A DNA stretch of 13,154 nucleotides from Thalassospiraceae bacterium (GTDB lineage: Bacteria > Pseudomonadota > Alphaproteobacteria > Rhodospirillales > Magnetovibrionaceae). Under the pieces are notes generated by a model. That model ran no database searches. It was not told the DNA's origin and saw nothing but the letters and a program-made list of their open reading frames with translations. The position numbers and the translations under genes are program-made. How positions within the stretch are numbered: the first letter of the stretch is position 1; each line of letters begins with the position of its first letter. Where the stretch lies: positions 1 through 13,154 of the forward strand of contig DAOWFB010000102.1 of the NCBI GenBank assembly GCA_030638205.1. The letters are read 5' to 3'. Positions 1-6,961 of the stretch are shown one piece after another.

Positions 1-231
1 GCGGTTAATGCAGACCGCATCCGTTCAGGCCTTTTGACCGATAAAATGATAAAATCCAGATCAAAGGCCCGTGGGGTCAGCCAAGAGCAATATCTATCGG
101 GCAATTTATTAAACCGTGAAGTAACCGCCGAAGATGTTGCCAATGCATTTATTGATTTGGCAAAATCACAATCTACAACCGCAGCCATACTAACGGTTGA
201 TGGCGGCAATATCGAAGCATCATTGCGTTAA
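1..231 (+). CDS. Short-chain dehydrogenase C-terminal end (partial), probably of a bifunctional aldolase/short-chain dehydrogenase
   Basis: This frame is open from the first base of the window and ends at a TAA at 229-231, so only the last 76 residues are present and the start lies outside. The visible segment contains VNADRIRSG, then ARGVSQEQYLSGNLL, then REVTAEDVANAFIDLA, and ends in LTVDGGNIEASLR. The order 'NAD...', 'EDVA.A...LA', 'VDGGN' is typical of the end of an SDR Rossmann domain, where the VDGG turn closes the fold. The particular wording resembles the RhaD-like class II aldolase plus short-chain dehydrogenase fusions, which act on sugars or sugar alcohols. The catalytic Tyr-Lys, the NAD(P)-binding glycines and any aldolase domain would be upstream and cannot be seen, so the substrate and the fusion are inferences. 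It converges on petC. Confidence 0.75.
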   Translation, partial: AVNADRIRSGLLTDKMIKSRSKARGVSQEQYLSGNLLNREVTAEDVANAFIDLAKSQSTTAAILTVDGGNIEASLR

Positions 232-245
232 ATAAAAACTCTTCA

Positions 246-284
246 CCAAATAGGCCAGACCAAATAGGCCAGACCAAATTGGCA
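246..284. repeat. 14-bp tandem repeat, about 2.8 copies
   Basis: The unit CCAAATAGGCCAGA occurs at 246-259 and again, identically, at 260-273. A third, diverged and shortened copy (CCAAATTGGCA) is at 274-284. It lies 15 bases after the SDR stop codon, in the 90-bp spacer before the petC end. It looks like replication-slippage duplication. No function is evident. Confidence 0.85.
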
Positions 285-303
285 GGGGCTTTTGATAATG
301 CGG

Positions 304-329
304 CCAACTAATGTTTAAGCATTAGTTGG
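304..329. terminator. Perfect 10-bp hairpin shared by convergent gene ends (possible bidirectional terminator)
   Basis: CCAACTAATG (304-313) and CATTAGTTGG (320-329) are perfect inverted repeats around a 6-base loop. The hairpin lies 72 bases past the SDR stop on the plus strand. On the minus strand it covers the petC stop codon (322-324) and the last codons. A run of T is missing on both sides, so it is not a classical intrinsic terminator. Its place between two convergent genes still makes transcript-end formation or 3'-end protection the simplest role. Confidence 0.5.
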
Positions 330-1188
330 GGCGTTTGACATTATTTTTGACATCATTAATGTCTTGTTCAAATTCTCCCAAGTATGAGTCGTTAGTATAT
401 TCATCAAGGTATATGCGGCTCCAAATCCTGCGCTTTAATGCATAGAGCATTGCGGTCAAGACCAGCAGATAAAGTATAACTTTAATCCCAAGGCGTTTGC
501 GCTCTTCCAGCTCTGGGCTGGCTGCCCATGCAAGAAAGGCTGAAACATCTTTGGCGTGTTGATCTAGGGTTGGTTCTGTTCCGTCTTCGTATTCGACGGC
601 TTCATCATACAGGGGCGCTGACATAAATATTTGATGGCCGGGGAAATATTTATTGTAATGGGTGCCATCAGACAATTCAAAACCTTCGGGTGCATCTTCA
701 AGGTAGCCTATCATAAGACCATAAATGTAATCGGCCCCACCCTTGCGGGCCTTGGTGATAACAGAAAAGTCAGGCGGAAACGAACCACCATTGGCAGAGC
801 GTGCAGCATTTTCGTTATCAAACGGACTTACAAATCTATCTGACAACCGAGCCTGGCGTAAGAACATTTCGCCTTCATCATCGGGGCCATCTTTAGCTTC
901 GTATTCTGATGCAATTTCCTTGACTGTTTCTTTATCAAAGCCAATATCCATCAGGTTGCGGTAGTAAACCATTTCAAGCGAGTGACAGCTGGAGCAAACT
1001 TCAAGATAAACCTGTGCGCCGCGCTGTAGTTGTGGTTTGTCAAAGCTGCCAAAAATGCCGTCAAAGCTCCACTTGTTATGTGGTAGAGGATCCGAACCGC
1101 CAGCGGCAATGGCATTACCGCTAACAAGACCAGCAGCAATAAGTGACGAAGCAAAAGCGGAGGCAATGACTAGTTTACGCGGGTGCAT
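322..1188 (-). CDS. petC: Cytochrome c1, heme subunit of the cytochrome bc1 complex
   Basis: This 288-residue protein carries the covalent heme c of complex III. It takes electrons from the Rieske centre and passes them to a soluble or membrane cytochrome c. Residues 1-28 look like a Sec signal peptide ending near AIA. The heme motif CSSCH is at 65-69. The stretch NGGSFPPDFSVITKAR (133-148) and YFPGHQIFM (181-189) fit the family, with Met189 the likely axial ligand. A single membrane anchor spans about 234-251, followed by an unusually long cytoplasmic tail of about 37 residues. I chose the ATG at 1188 because an AGGAGG lies 9 bases upstream, inside the end of petB, and the signal peptide starts there. 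A longer frame back to 1233 would overlap petB. The gene follows the petB stop by one base. Near Met189 the usual Met-Pro is Met-Ser-Ala-Pro. Confidence 0.96.
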   Translation of the reverse strand: MHPRKLVIASAFASSLIAAGLVSGNAIAAGGSDPLPHNKWSFDGIFGSFDKPQLQRGAQVYLEVCSSCHSLEMVYYRNLMDIGFDKETVKEIASEYEAKDGPDDEGEMFLRQARLSDRFVSPFDNENAARSANGGSFPPDFSVITKARKGGADYIYGLMIGYLEDAPEGFELSDGTHYNKYFPGHQIFMSAPLYDEAVEYEDGTEPTLDQHAKDVSAFLAWAASPELEERKRLGIKVILYLLVLTAMLYALKRRIWSRIYLDEYTNDSYLGEFEQDINDVKNNVKRPN

Positions 1189-1189
1189 A

Positions 1190-2419
1190 TTATTTATCCT
1201 CCTTGGCGCGATGTTTTTTGGCCACTTCTTCAAAAATACTTACTGGCAACTGTTTGGTTTTTTCAAACTTGCCCACAAGCGGCAGTATTAGGAAAAATAT
1301 GAAATAGTATGCAGTCGAAAGGCGGCTCATTATAAGGTAGGTACCTTCGGCTGGCTTTTGCCCAAGCCATCCCAGGAGTATTATGTTGACGACAAAAATC
1401 CAGAATAACTGTTTGTATATCGGACGATAGGTGGCGACCCGAACTTTTGAGGTATCAAGCCACGGCAGAACATAAAGAATCACAATCGCCATACCCATGG
1501 CAGCGACACCACCCAGCTTGTCAGGTATGGCGCGCAAGATTGCGTAGAACGGCAGGAAGTACCATTCCGGCACAATGTGCGGCGGTGTTACCATCGGGTT
1601 TGCAGGTATGTAGTTATCTGGTTCGCCGAAAAAGTCCGGGGCAAAGAAAACAAAATACATATAAACAATCATAAAGATGCCAAGGCCGTACATATCTTTG
1701 ATGGTATAAAACGGATGGAAAGGTATCATGTCGGCTGAGCTTTTAACTTCAATTCCCAACGGGTTGCTAGATTTGTTAACGTGTAGCGCCCACAGATGAA
1801 TAACAACCACCATGAATAAAATCATCGGCAGCAGGTAATGCCAAACAAAAAAGCGGTTAATGGTTGGCGCGTCAACCGAGAAGCCGCCCCAAACCCAAAT
1901 CACAATATATTCGCCAATAACCGGTATAGCTGTAAACAGGTTGGTAATAACGGTTGCGCCCCAGAAGCTCATTTGCCCCCAAGGAAGCACATAGCCCATA
2001 AACGCGGTTGCCATCATCAATACATAGATTGTAATGCCAACCATCCATAATAGTTCGCGCGGCGCTTTGTATGAACCAAAATATAGACCGCGGAACATGT
2101 GGATATAAACCACAATAAAGAACATGGATGCGCCGTTTGAATGCAGGTTACGAAGAAGCCACCCATAATTTACATCACGAACAATGCGTTCAACGCTTTG
2201 GAAAGCAACATCAGCATGGGGCTGGTAATTCATGGCCAAAAATATGCCGGTCACTATCATAATCGCCAAAACGATGCCGGCGAGGGAGCCGTAGTTCCAC
2301 CAGTAGTTGAGGTTTTTCGGCGTCGGATAAGAAGCAAGGTTTTCTTCTGCATAACTGAATATGGGAAGGCGTTCATCAATCCACATCAAAATACGATTAT
2401 TGGTTTGTATGCGTTTCAT
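1190..2419 (-). CDS. petB: Cytochrome b of the cytochrome bc1 complex
   Basis: At 409 residues this is a full-length bacterial cytochrome b with both halves of the protein in one chain. It holds hemes bL and bH and forms the ubiquinol-oxidising Qo site and the quinone-reducing Qi site in the inner membrane. The four heme-ligand histidines are visible as two pairs 14 residues apart: His93 and His107 in helix B, and His194 and His208 in helix D. By family precedent His93/His194 hold bL and His107/His208 hold bH. The Qo-site PEWY motif is at 284-287, and GYVLPWGQMSFWGA follows helix C at 142-155. Several other hydrophobic helices are present, including around 45-63 and 365-383. It starts 8 bases after the petA stop with only a weak ribosome site, so translational coupling to petA is likely. 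Its end supplies the Shine-Dalgarno sequence for petC. Confidence 0.98.
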   Translation of the reverse strand: MKRIQTNNRILMWIDERLPIFSYAEENLASYPTPKNLNYWWNYGSLAGIVLAIMIVTGIFLAMNYQPHADVAFQSVERIVRDVNYGWLLRNLHSNGASMFFIVVYIHMFRGLYFGSYKAPRELLWMVGITIYVLMMATAFMGYVLPWGQMSFWGATVITNLFTAIPVIGEYIVIWVWGGFSVDAPTINRFFVWHYLLPMILFMVVVIHLWALHVNKSSNPLGIEVKSSADMIPFHPFYTIKDMYGLGIFMIVYMYFVFFAPDFFGEPDNYIPANPMVTPPHIVPEWYFLPFYAILRAIPDKLGGVAAMGMAIVILYVLPWLDTSKVRVATYRPIYKQLFWIFVVNIILLGWLGQKPAEGTYLIMSRLSTAYYFIFFLILPLVGKFEKTKQLPVSIFEEVAKKHRAKEDK

Positions 2420-2427
2420 GGCTTATC

Positions 2428-2994
2428 TCAACCTATCAGTATGGATGTTTCATCGGTGAAGGCGTGTTCCGGCACCGGCAAGTTAAATGGCGCAGGGCCT
2501 TTGCGTATACGTCCGGATGTATCGTAGTGCGATCCATGGCAAGGGCAGAACCAACCACCAAAATCACCTTTTTTGTCGCCTAGCTTTTGTCCAGATGGGA
2601 TGCAACCAAGATGGGTGCAAATACCAATGGCGATAAGCCATTTAGGTTTTTTAACGCGCTCTTTATCTGTCTCTGGGTCGCGTAGCTCGGACAAATCGAC
2701 GCTTGCGGCAGAAGCAATATCATCCTCTGTACGGTGGCGAATAAATACCGGCTTGCCGCGCCACATTACGGTAATCGCCTGCCCTTCTTCGATAGCCGAA
2801 AGGTCAACCTCGGTTGAAGACAGTGCCAAAACATCTTTGGCGGGATTAATTGAATATATAAATGGCCACGCGGCCATGCCGACACCAGCCAAACCAAGAG
2901 TGGTTGTTGATATCAATAAAAAATCACGCCTAGGTGCGCTTTCAATTTCATCGGCGGTTGTCCCGGTAGAGGCGGTATCGGAAGTATCAGACAT
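2428..2994 (-). CDS. petA: Rieske [2Fe-2S] subunit of the cytochrome bc1 complex
   Basis: This 188-residue iron-sulfur protein receives the first electron from ubiquinol and carries it to cytochrome c1. A twin-arginine signal-anchor begins with PRRDFLLIST (21-30), followed by a hydrophobic segment to about 48, so the folded cluster domain is exported by Tat and stays anchored. Cluster box 1 is CTHLGC (126-131) and box 2 is CPCHGSH (150-156). The expected ligands are Cys126, His128, Cys150 and His153, with Cys131 and Cys152 forming the stabilising disulfide. The fold-closing segment GPAPFNLPVP is at 166-175. It is the first gene of the petABC operon. The ATG at 2994 has AAAGG upstream, and the DNA carrying that site is tandemly duplicated at 2995-3024. 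Confidence 0.97.
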   Translation of the reverse strand: MSDTSDTASTGTTADEIESAPRRDFLLISTTTLGLAGVGMAAWPFIYSINPAKDVLALSSTEVDLSAIEEGQAITVMWRGKPVFIRHRTEDDIASAASVDLSELRDPETDKERVKKPKWLIAIGICTHLGCIPSGQKLGDKKGDFGGWFCPCHGSHYDTSGRIRKGPAPFNLPVPEHAFTDETSILIG

Positions 2995-3024
2995 TTAGTT
3001 GCCTTTCAGCTAGCGGCCTTTCAG
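2995..3024. repeat. Imperfect 15-bp tandem duplication carrying the petA ribosome-binding site
   Basis: Read on the minus strand, CTGAAAGGCCGCTAG (3024-3010) is followed directly by CTGAAAGGCAACTAA (3009-2995), which match at 12 of 15 positions. The second copy abuts the petA ATG and provides its AAAGG ribosome site. The first copy has the same AAAGG but no start codon at the matching distance. It appears to be a local slippage duplication that was kept. Confidence 0.75.
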
Positions 3025-3244
3025 TATTTTTACTCATCCTATGATCATTCCCCCATTAAATGGCTGATAAGCCACCTGAATTAACCCATGCTTTAGCTTT
3101 TTTTGAAGCTATTCGCAATGGAGTAACTCTCATGTACATTGATATAAAATATTATTGGAGTTGGTAAAAATAAAAATATTGCCCTTTGCTAATATAGCGA
3201 TAATCCCAATAACCTTATGGAATTAAATAAATAATTTTTTAAAG
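3025..3244. promoter_or_regulatory. Divergent AT-rich promoter region between petA and trmL
   Basis: This spacer separates the starts of petABC (minus) and trmL (plus), so it should hold promoters for both. It is very AT-rich from about 3125 to 3244. Two small hairpins lie on the petA side: TGGCT-GATA-AGCCA at 3061-3074 and TAGCTT-N6-AAGCTA at 3094-3111. Both would fall in the petA leader if transcription begins further upstream. I could not fix convincing -35/-10 pairs on either strand, and I see no clear FNR-type or CtrA-type site. Confidence 0.35.
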
Positions 3245-3715
3245 ATGGGATCCTTTTTGATAAGAATAGCTCTTTTCCAGCCGGATATTCCACAAAATAC
3301 AGGCACAATTATACGTACAGCGGCCTGTATGGATGTGGGTGTCGACCTCATAGAACCTCTGGGCTTTGTGCTTTCAGACAAGCGCCTAAAGCGCGCAGGT
3401 ATGGATTATGTGGAAATGGCCCATGTTGTCCGCCACTCGTCATGGCAGGCGTTTATAGGTGGGCGTGAACGGTCAGAAAATGCAGGGAGACTGATCTTGC
3501 TAACCACTGGGTCTGACAAATCATACACCAGTTTTGATTTTGCCTCGACCGACACTATTTTGCTGGGTTCAGAAAGCTCTGGCGTGCCAGATGAGGTACA
3601 CAATGGAGCAGATGCCAGATTGACCATCCCCATGTCGGGTGATGCCCGGTCATTGAATGTGGCCATAGCCTGCGGGATGGTGTTGGGTGAGGCTCTTCGT
3701 CAATTAAAAGTCTAA
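3245..3715 (+). CDS. trmL: tRNA (cytidine(34)-2'-O)-methyltransferase, SPOUT family
   Basis: TrmL transfers a methyl group from S-adenosylmethionine to the 2'-OH of the wobble nucleotide (C34/U34) in certain leucine tRNAs, and acts as a dimer. The 156-residue length is normal. Family landmarks are IALFQPDIPQNTG (8-20), LKRAGMDY (48-55), the knot loop LLGSESSGVP (106-115), and the C-terminal trefoil-knot segment MSGDARSLNVAIACGMVLGEALRQ-type sequence at 130-153. The annotated ATG has no clear ribosome site. The family usually begins at the residues just before RIALFQPDIP, so an internal TTG at 3257, preceded by a purine-rich GATGGGA, is a real alternative start. It stands alone, divergent from petA and convergent with the CCA-adding enzyme. 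Confidence 0.94.
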   Translation: MGSFLIRIALFQPDIPQNTGTIIRTAACMDVGVDLIEPLGFVLSDKRLKRAGMDYVEMAHVVRHSSWQAFIGGRERSENAGRLILLTTGSDKSYTSFDFASTDTILLGSESSGVPDEVHNGADARLTIPMSGDARSLNVAIACGMVLGEALRQLKV

Positions 3716-3727
3716 ATTAAAAGTTTG
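3702..3727. repeat. 13-bp near-tandem duplication across the trmL stop codon
   Basis: AATTAAAAGTCTA (3702-3714) is followed directly by AATTAAAAGTTTG (3715-3727), with the first 10 bases identical. The first copy encodes the last residues of TrmL and contains its TAA, completed by the first base of the second copy. The second copy is noncoding. It again looks like slippage at a gene end. Confidence 0.65.
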
Positions 3728-3795
3728 GGAAAAGTCGCGGTCAAGCGCGCTCTGGGTTATGAAATAGGGGCTAAAATTATAAAAATTATTTATTA

Positions 3796-5109
3796 TCAGA
3801 TGATTGTTAAGTCGCTATCGTTTTGCTGTAATTTTTGGCGCAATTGCTCAATACAACCTTTTTCATTTGCACGAAAGTCACCATCCGCCCACCATTGTTC
3901 AATTATCCCCAAAACCCGACCCAGCTCCGGCCCCGGCTCCATACCCAGCTCAATGCCATGACGACCCTGCAGAGGAAAACGAACCTGCTGCCATGCCGTG
4001 ATGGCCGCCAACACATTTTCCCATTTTTCGGATCGTCCCGGCTTTTGGTGGGGGCTGGTGGAAATTTCTCCCGCCCATTCGATAAGTGCTTTATCTGCAA
4101 CTAGATCCTTGCCCAGATGGTAGCATGCGCGGCGAATTTCTTTTTCTGATGATGCGCTGTTAATGGACAGTGACGACATGGTTTTAGGTGGGCACACCAT
4201 CATTAATAGGTGTTTGCGCTCACGATTTGAAAACTTCAGCCGCGAACAAACATTATCAACATCATTTTTAGATGTTCCCGGTTTTATCAATGCGCCAAGA
4301 CGACGCACCGGGTCGGTTTCAATATCATTTAAAATTATTCCCCGCTCAATTAGCCATGCCAATGACCGCAACCTGCCAACATCACCTGCCTCGGGCAGTA
4401 TTTGTTTTAAAATATTTTCAGCCTTCATCAAGGTTATGGTATCGGCTGGGTTGGGTGCCATTAGGATGCGTAAAAGCTCGCCACGCACCCGTTCGCCGGA
4501 AAGCTCTTTCAGGCGCGGTGCCAATTTGCGACAGGCAACCAATGCTTCCGAATTCATTGGCGGTTTACCGTATTCAGCATAAAAACGGAAAAAGCGAAGC
4601 ATGCGAAGTACATCTTCATTTATGCGGTTTTCCGCAATGCCAACAAAACGGACGCTTCCTCTGCCTAAATCATCCAACCCGCCATAGGGGTCGAATATAT
4701 CACCATCTTCGGTGGCCGACATTGTGTTTATGGTGAAATCACGCCTAGCGGCATCCACCGTCCAATCATCGGTAAAGGCAACCGTGGCCCGTCTACCATC
4801 TGTTTCAACATCAATGCGAAGTGTGGTTATTTCAAAATGGTGTTTATTTATAATTGCGGTGATGGTTCCATGCTCAATACCCGTTGGTATTACCTTAACG
4901 CCCGCTTGTTCCAAAACCGACATTACCTTTTCAGGCTCAGTTGGGGTTGCAATATCAATATCCCTGACTGGGCGTTTTAAAATTGAATCACGAACGCATC
5001 CGCCGATAAAACGTGCTTCAATATTACCTGCCTTTAATGCTTTCATTAAATCGCGGGTTTCGGGTGCCGTCATCCACGGCTGGGGTGGTATTTTTCCGGT
5101 GGGGTCCAC
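3796..5109 (-). CDS. CCA tRNA nucleotidyltransferase / poly(A)-polymerase family protein
   Basis: This class II nucleotidyltransferase adds or repairs the CCA 3' end of tRNA using CTP and ATP. The head domain has GGCVRD (36-41), followed by the metal-binding pair Asp50 and Asp52 in RDIDIATPT. Further landmarks are RRDFTINTM (122-130), DPYGGLDDL (140-148) and EDVLRMLRFFRFYAEY (165-180), which together form the catalytic and nucleotide-selecting core. The remainder is a helical tRNA-binding body and tail to residue 437, typical of alphaproteobacterial members. Members of this family can be CCA-adding enzymes or poly(A) polymerases. CCA addition is favoured by the overall type, but this is inference. 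The start is GTG at 5109. The next in-frame ATG is Met13 at 5073, but PPQPWMTAPETR looks like the usual family N-terminus, so I keep the GTG. It is the last gene of the Nudix-DUF6111 group, 33 bases after DUF6111. Confidence 0.92.
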   Translation of the reverse strand: MDPTGKIPPQPWMTAPETRDLMKALKAGNIEARFIGGCVRDSILKRPVRDIDIATPTEPEKVMSVLEQAGVKVIPTGIEHGTITAIINKHHFEITTLRIDVETDGRRATVAFTDDWTVDAARRDFTINTMSATEDGDIFDPYGGLDDLGRGSVRFVGIAENRINEDVLRMLRFFRFYAEYGKPPMNSEALVACRKLAPRLKELSGERVRGELLRILMAPNPADTITLMKAENILKQILPEAGDVGRLRSLAWLIERGIILNDIETDPVRRLGALIKPGTSKNDVDNVCSRLKFSNRERKHLLMMVCPPKTMSSLSINSASSEKEIRRACYHLGKDLVADKALIEWAGEISTSPHQKPGRSEKWENVLAAITAWQQVRFPLQGRHGIELGMEPGPELGRVLGIIEQWWADGDFRANEKGCIEQLRQKLQQNDSDLTII

Positions 5110-5142
5110 TGGGCTGTATCCATTATGGTTTAAATATCAATT

Positions 5143-5436
5143 TTATTTGGGCGTCATTTCACCCGGCACTATTTTTCCGTCTTCATATCTGGGTGGTTGG
5201 TAATCAGAATTAGCCGGCGCACCGCCGAGAACTGCAATTGTGACAAGACCGATAGCCATTAGCACAACACCTGCCAACACTAGACGTATCCACGGGGTTT
5301 TTATTTTAATATGGTCAATAGCTTCGCCCGCTTTTTGCAGCTTGGATACTTTGCGTCTAATCCAGCCCATCCAGGTAAAATATAAAATTGTTGGCAATAC
5401 CAACGGCAAAACATAGGTGAACAAGATGCGTATCAT
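5143..5436 (-). CDS. DUF6111-type small inner-membrane protein, function unknown
   Basis: This 97-residue protein has two predicted membrane helices, at about 3-24 and 50-70, joined by a basic loop containing RRKVSKLQK (27-35). A short C-terminal tail follows with GGAPANSDYQPPRYEDGKIV (71-90). The pattern of two helices, then a 'GGAP' turn, then 'YxPPR.EDGxIVPG' matches my recollection of DUF6111 in alphaproteobacteria. No enzymatic residues are apparent and the role is unknown. AGAGG lies 7 bases before the ATG, and the Nudix gene ends 19 bases upstream. It is therefore almost certainly cotranscribed with the Nudix hydrolase and the CCA enzyme. Confidence 0.85.
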   Translation of the reverse strand: MIRILFTYVLPLVLPTILYFTWMGWIRRKVSKLQKAGEAIDHIKIKTPWIRLVLAGVVLMAIGLVTIAVLGGAPANSDYQPPRYEDGKIVPGEMTPK

Positions 5437-5455
5437 TTATTACCTCTTTTAATTA

Positions 5456-6106
5456 TTAGGCGTCTTTTGATGGAACTTTTAATACTTCGTACAGATTAAA
5501 CAACATTCCTGCGGTAGCACCCCATATATAATAATCACCATAGGGCATGGCGTAAAACTTTCTAATGGCCCCCTCGAAAGTGCGCTCATGAAGCTGGTGA
5601 TTGGCGGGGTTCATAAAATGCGCTAGCGGAACCTCAAAAATCTCGGCGACCTCGATGGGGTCTGCAATTAGCTTAAAAGGGGTGGAAATAAAGCCAATTA
5701 TTGGCGTTATTGAAAATCCGGTGCGGGTTATATAGGTATCTAGACTGCCGATTATACTTATATGTTTACTCTCAATTCCAGTTTCTTCAAATGTTTCACG
5801 TAATGCAGCATGGCTGGCATCGGCATCGACCTTGTCTATATGCCCACCGGGAAAGCTTATTTGCCCGGGGTGATGTTCGAGGTTTTCGGTTCTTCGGGTC
5901 AACAGAACGTGCAATCCATCTGGCCTATCGACCAAACCAACCATTACCGCCGCCGGGCGAAGTGTGTCATCCGAAATCGAGCTATTGTCGTCTAACAGGA
6001 ATTCAGGGTTCAAATCATGGTCGCCGCGCATCATTTCATTGGCCGCACTGTTGCCTGTATTAAATTCTGATGCGCTTAGCTGGTCTCGAATTATATCAAT
6101 ATCCAT
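5456..6106 (-). CDS. Nudix hydrolase, CoA pyrophosphatase (NudL/UPF0035) type
   Basis: Members of this group split coenzyme A or its derivatives into 4'-phosphopantetheine and 3',5'-ADP, and may recycle oxidised or dead-end CoA species. The CoA-specific signature LLTRR-x7-HPGQISFPGG runs over 68-88. The Nudix box follows directly at 87-111, ending REtfEETGI with Arg103, Glu104, Glu107 and Glu108 as the metal-binding core. As is usual in this subgroup, the box has one extra residue compared with the canonical spacing. The length of 216 residues is normal. It is the first gene of a three-gene minus-strand group with DUF6111 and the CCA enzyme, divergent from pirin. The ribosome site before the ATG is weak. 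Confidence 0.92.
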   Translation of the reverse strand: MDIDIIRDQLSASEFNTGNSAANEMMRGDHDLNPEFLLDDNSSISDDTLRPAAVMVGLVDRPDGLHVLLTRRTENLEHHPGQISFPGGHIDKVDADASHAALRETFEETGIESKHISIIGSLDTYITRTGFSITPIIGFISTPFKLIADPIEVAEIFEVPLAHFMNPANHQLHERTFEGAIRKFYAMPYGDYYIWGATAGMLFNLYEVLKVPSKDA

Positions 6107-6236
6107 TATTTGATCTTAACATATTGTCCTGCGATGATTGTATGCCCATATCTGTTGTCAGCTATCATCGGGCAAAGTCCATAAATGGCTGATTTTAGCT
6201 ATTTTATAAATTAATTTCAGAATTGTCGGAGCGACC
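6107..6236. promoter_or_regulatory. Divergent spacer between the Nudix gene and pirin
   Basis: These 130 bases lie between divergent starts and must carry promoters for both directions. The pirin side has an AT-rich stretch at 6193-6220 and a GGAG ribosome site about 6 bases before the pirin ATG. TTGTCA at 6158 is a possible plus-strand -35 element, but no good -10 sits at the right distance. No operator could be identified. Confidence 0.3.
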
Positions 6237-6938
6237 ATGATAAAAATCACGCCGTTTGAAAAACTGGGACATGCAAATCATGGCTGGCTTGATGCCCATC
6301 ATCATTTTAGCTTTGCCGATTATTATGATCCAGCGCGCATGGGGTTTGGTCATTTGCGTGTATGGAATGATGACACCATCAAGGGCGATAGTGGCTTTCC
6401 AACTCATCCGCACAAGGATATGGAAATAATAACCTACGTTAGAACCGGTGCAATTTCACACGAAGATAGCCTGGGTAACAGTGGTGTCACCAGCGCCGGT
6501 GAGGTGCAGGTAATGAGCGCAGGAACAGGCATTCGTCATTCTGAATATAACAAAGGCAGCGAAACGCTTACCCTGTTTCAAATATGGATAGAGCCAGACC
6601 GGGATGGGCACGCACCCAGATGGGATGCGGCAGAGGTGCCACAAGCAACCGGTGATAGTTTTCGCCTGCTTGTATCGGGCCGGAAAAAAGACGAAGGCCG
6701 TGGTGCTTTATTTATTAATCAAGATGCAGCATTTTATGGTGCCCAACTGGAACAGGGCGCAAACATTGAATACGTTACCGATCTTGGCAGAATGATGTAC
6801 CTTGTTTCTGCACGAGGTGAAATTGCGGTTAATGGCTCTATTGTTCCTGAGCGTGCCGGGGTGCAAATTGAAGACGAAGAACGCATTACAATCGATGCTC
6901 CCGAAGGGGCAGAGGTTGTGCTGCTTGACCTTTCATAA
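6237..6938 (+). CDS. Pirin family protein (YhhW-like bicupin)
   Basis: Pirins are two-domain cupins. Some bacterial members, such as E. coli YhhW, show quercetin 2,3-dioxygenase activity in vitro, while the physiological substrate is usually unknown. The metal-binding residues of the N-terminal cupin are all visible: His57 and His59 in FPTHPHKDMEIITYV, then His101 and Glu103 in GTGIRHSEYN. The C-terminal cupin, from about 140 to 233, has no such set, which is normal. The length of 233 residues matches the YhhW group. It starts at ATG 6237 after TCGGAG and is followed 23 bases later by an OsmC-family gene. Cotranscription of the two suggests a stress-response pair, but this is only contextual. 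Confidence 0.93.
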   Translation: MIKITPFEKLGHANHGWLDAHHHFSFADYYDPARMGFGHLRVWNDDTIKGDSGFPTHPHKDMEIITYVRTGAISHEDSLGNSGVTSAGEVQVMSAGTGIRHSEYNKGSETLTLFQIWIEPDRDGHAPRWDAAEVPQATGDSFRLLVSGRKKDEGRGALFINQDAAFYGAQLEQGANIEYVTDLGRMMYLVSARGEIAVNGSIVPERAGVQIEDEERITIDAPEGAEVVLLDLS

Positions 6939-6961
6939 GTATCAATAAAAACGGGGTAAAT

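Noticed and set aside
322..1233. A longer petC reading frame starting at 1233
   Set aside because: It would overlap petB by 44 bases and put a basic stretch ahead of the signal peptide. The ATG at 1188 has a strong AGGAGG at good spacing.
2987..3037. A 16-codon minus-strand leader reading frame overlapping the petA start
   Set aside because: It has no properly spaced ribosome site (AGG touches the ATG) and much of its sequence is the 15-bp duplication. Chance is the simpler explanation.
3081..3095. A CtrA-like TTAA-N7-TTTA word in the petA-trmL spacer
   Set aside because: It does not match TTAA-N7-TTAA, and such words are expected by chance in AT-rich DNA.
3057..6193. The 12-mer TAAATGGCTGAT shared by the two divergent spacers (3057-3068 and 6182-6193)
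   Set aside because: Twelve-base matches are expected several times by chance in 13 kb, and the flanks do not agree.
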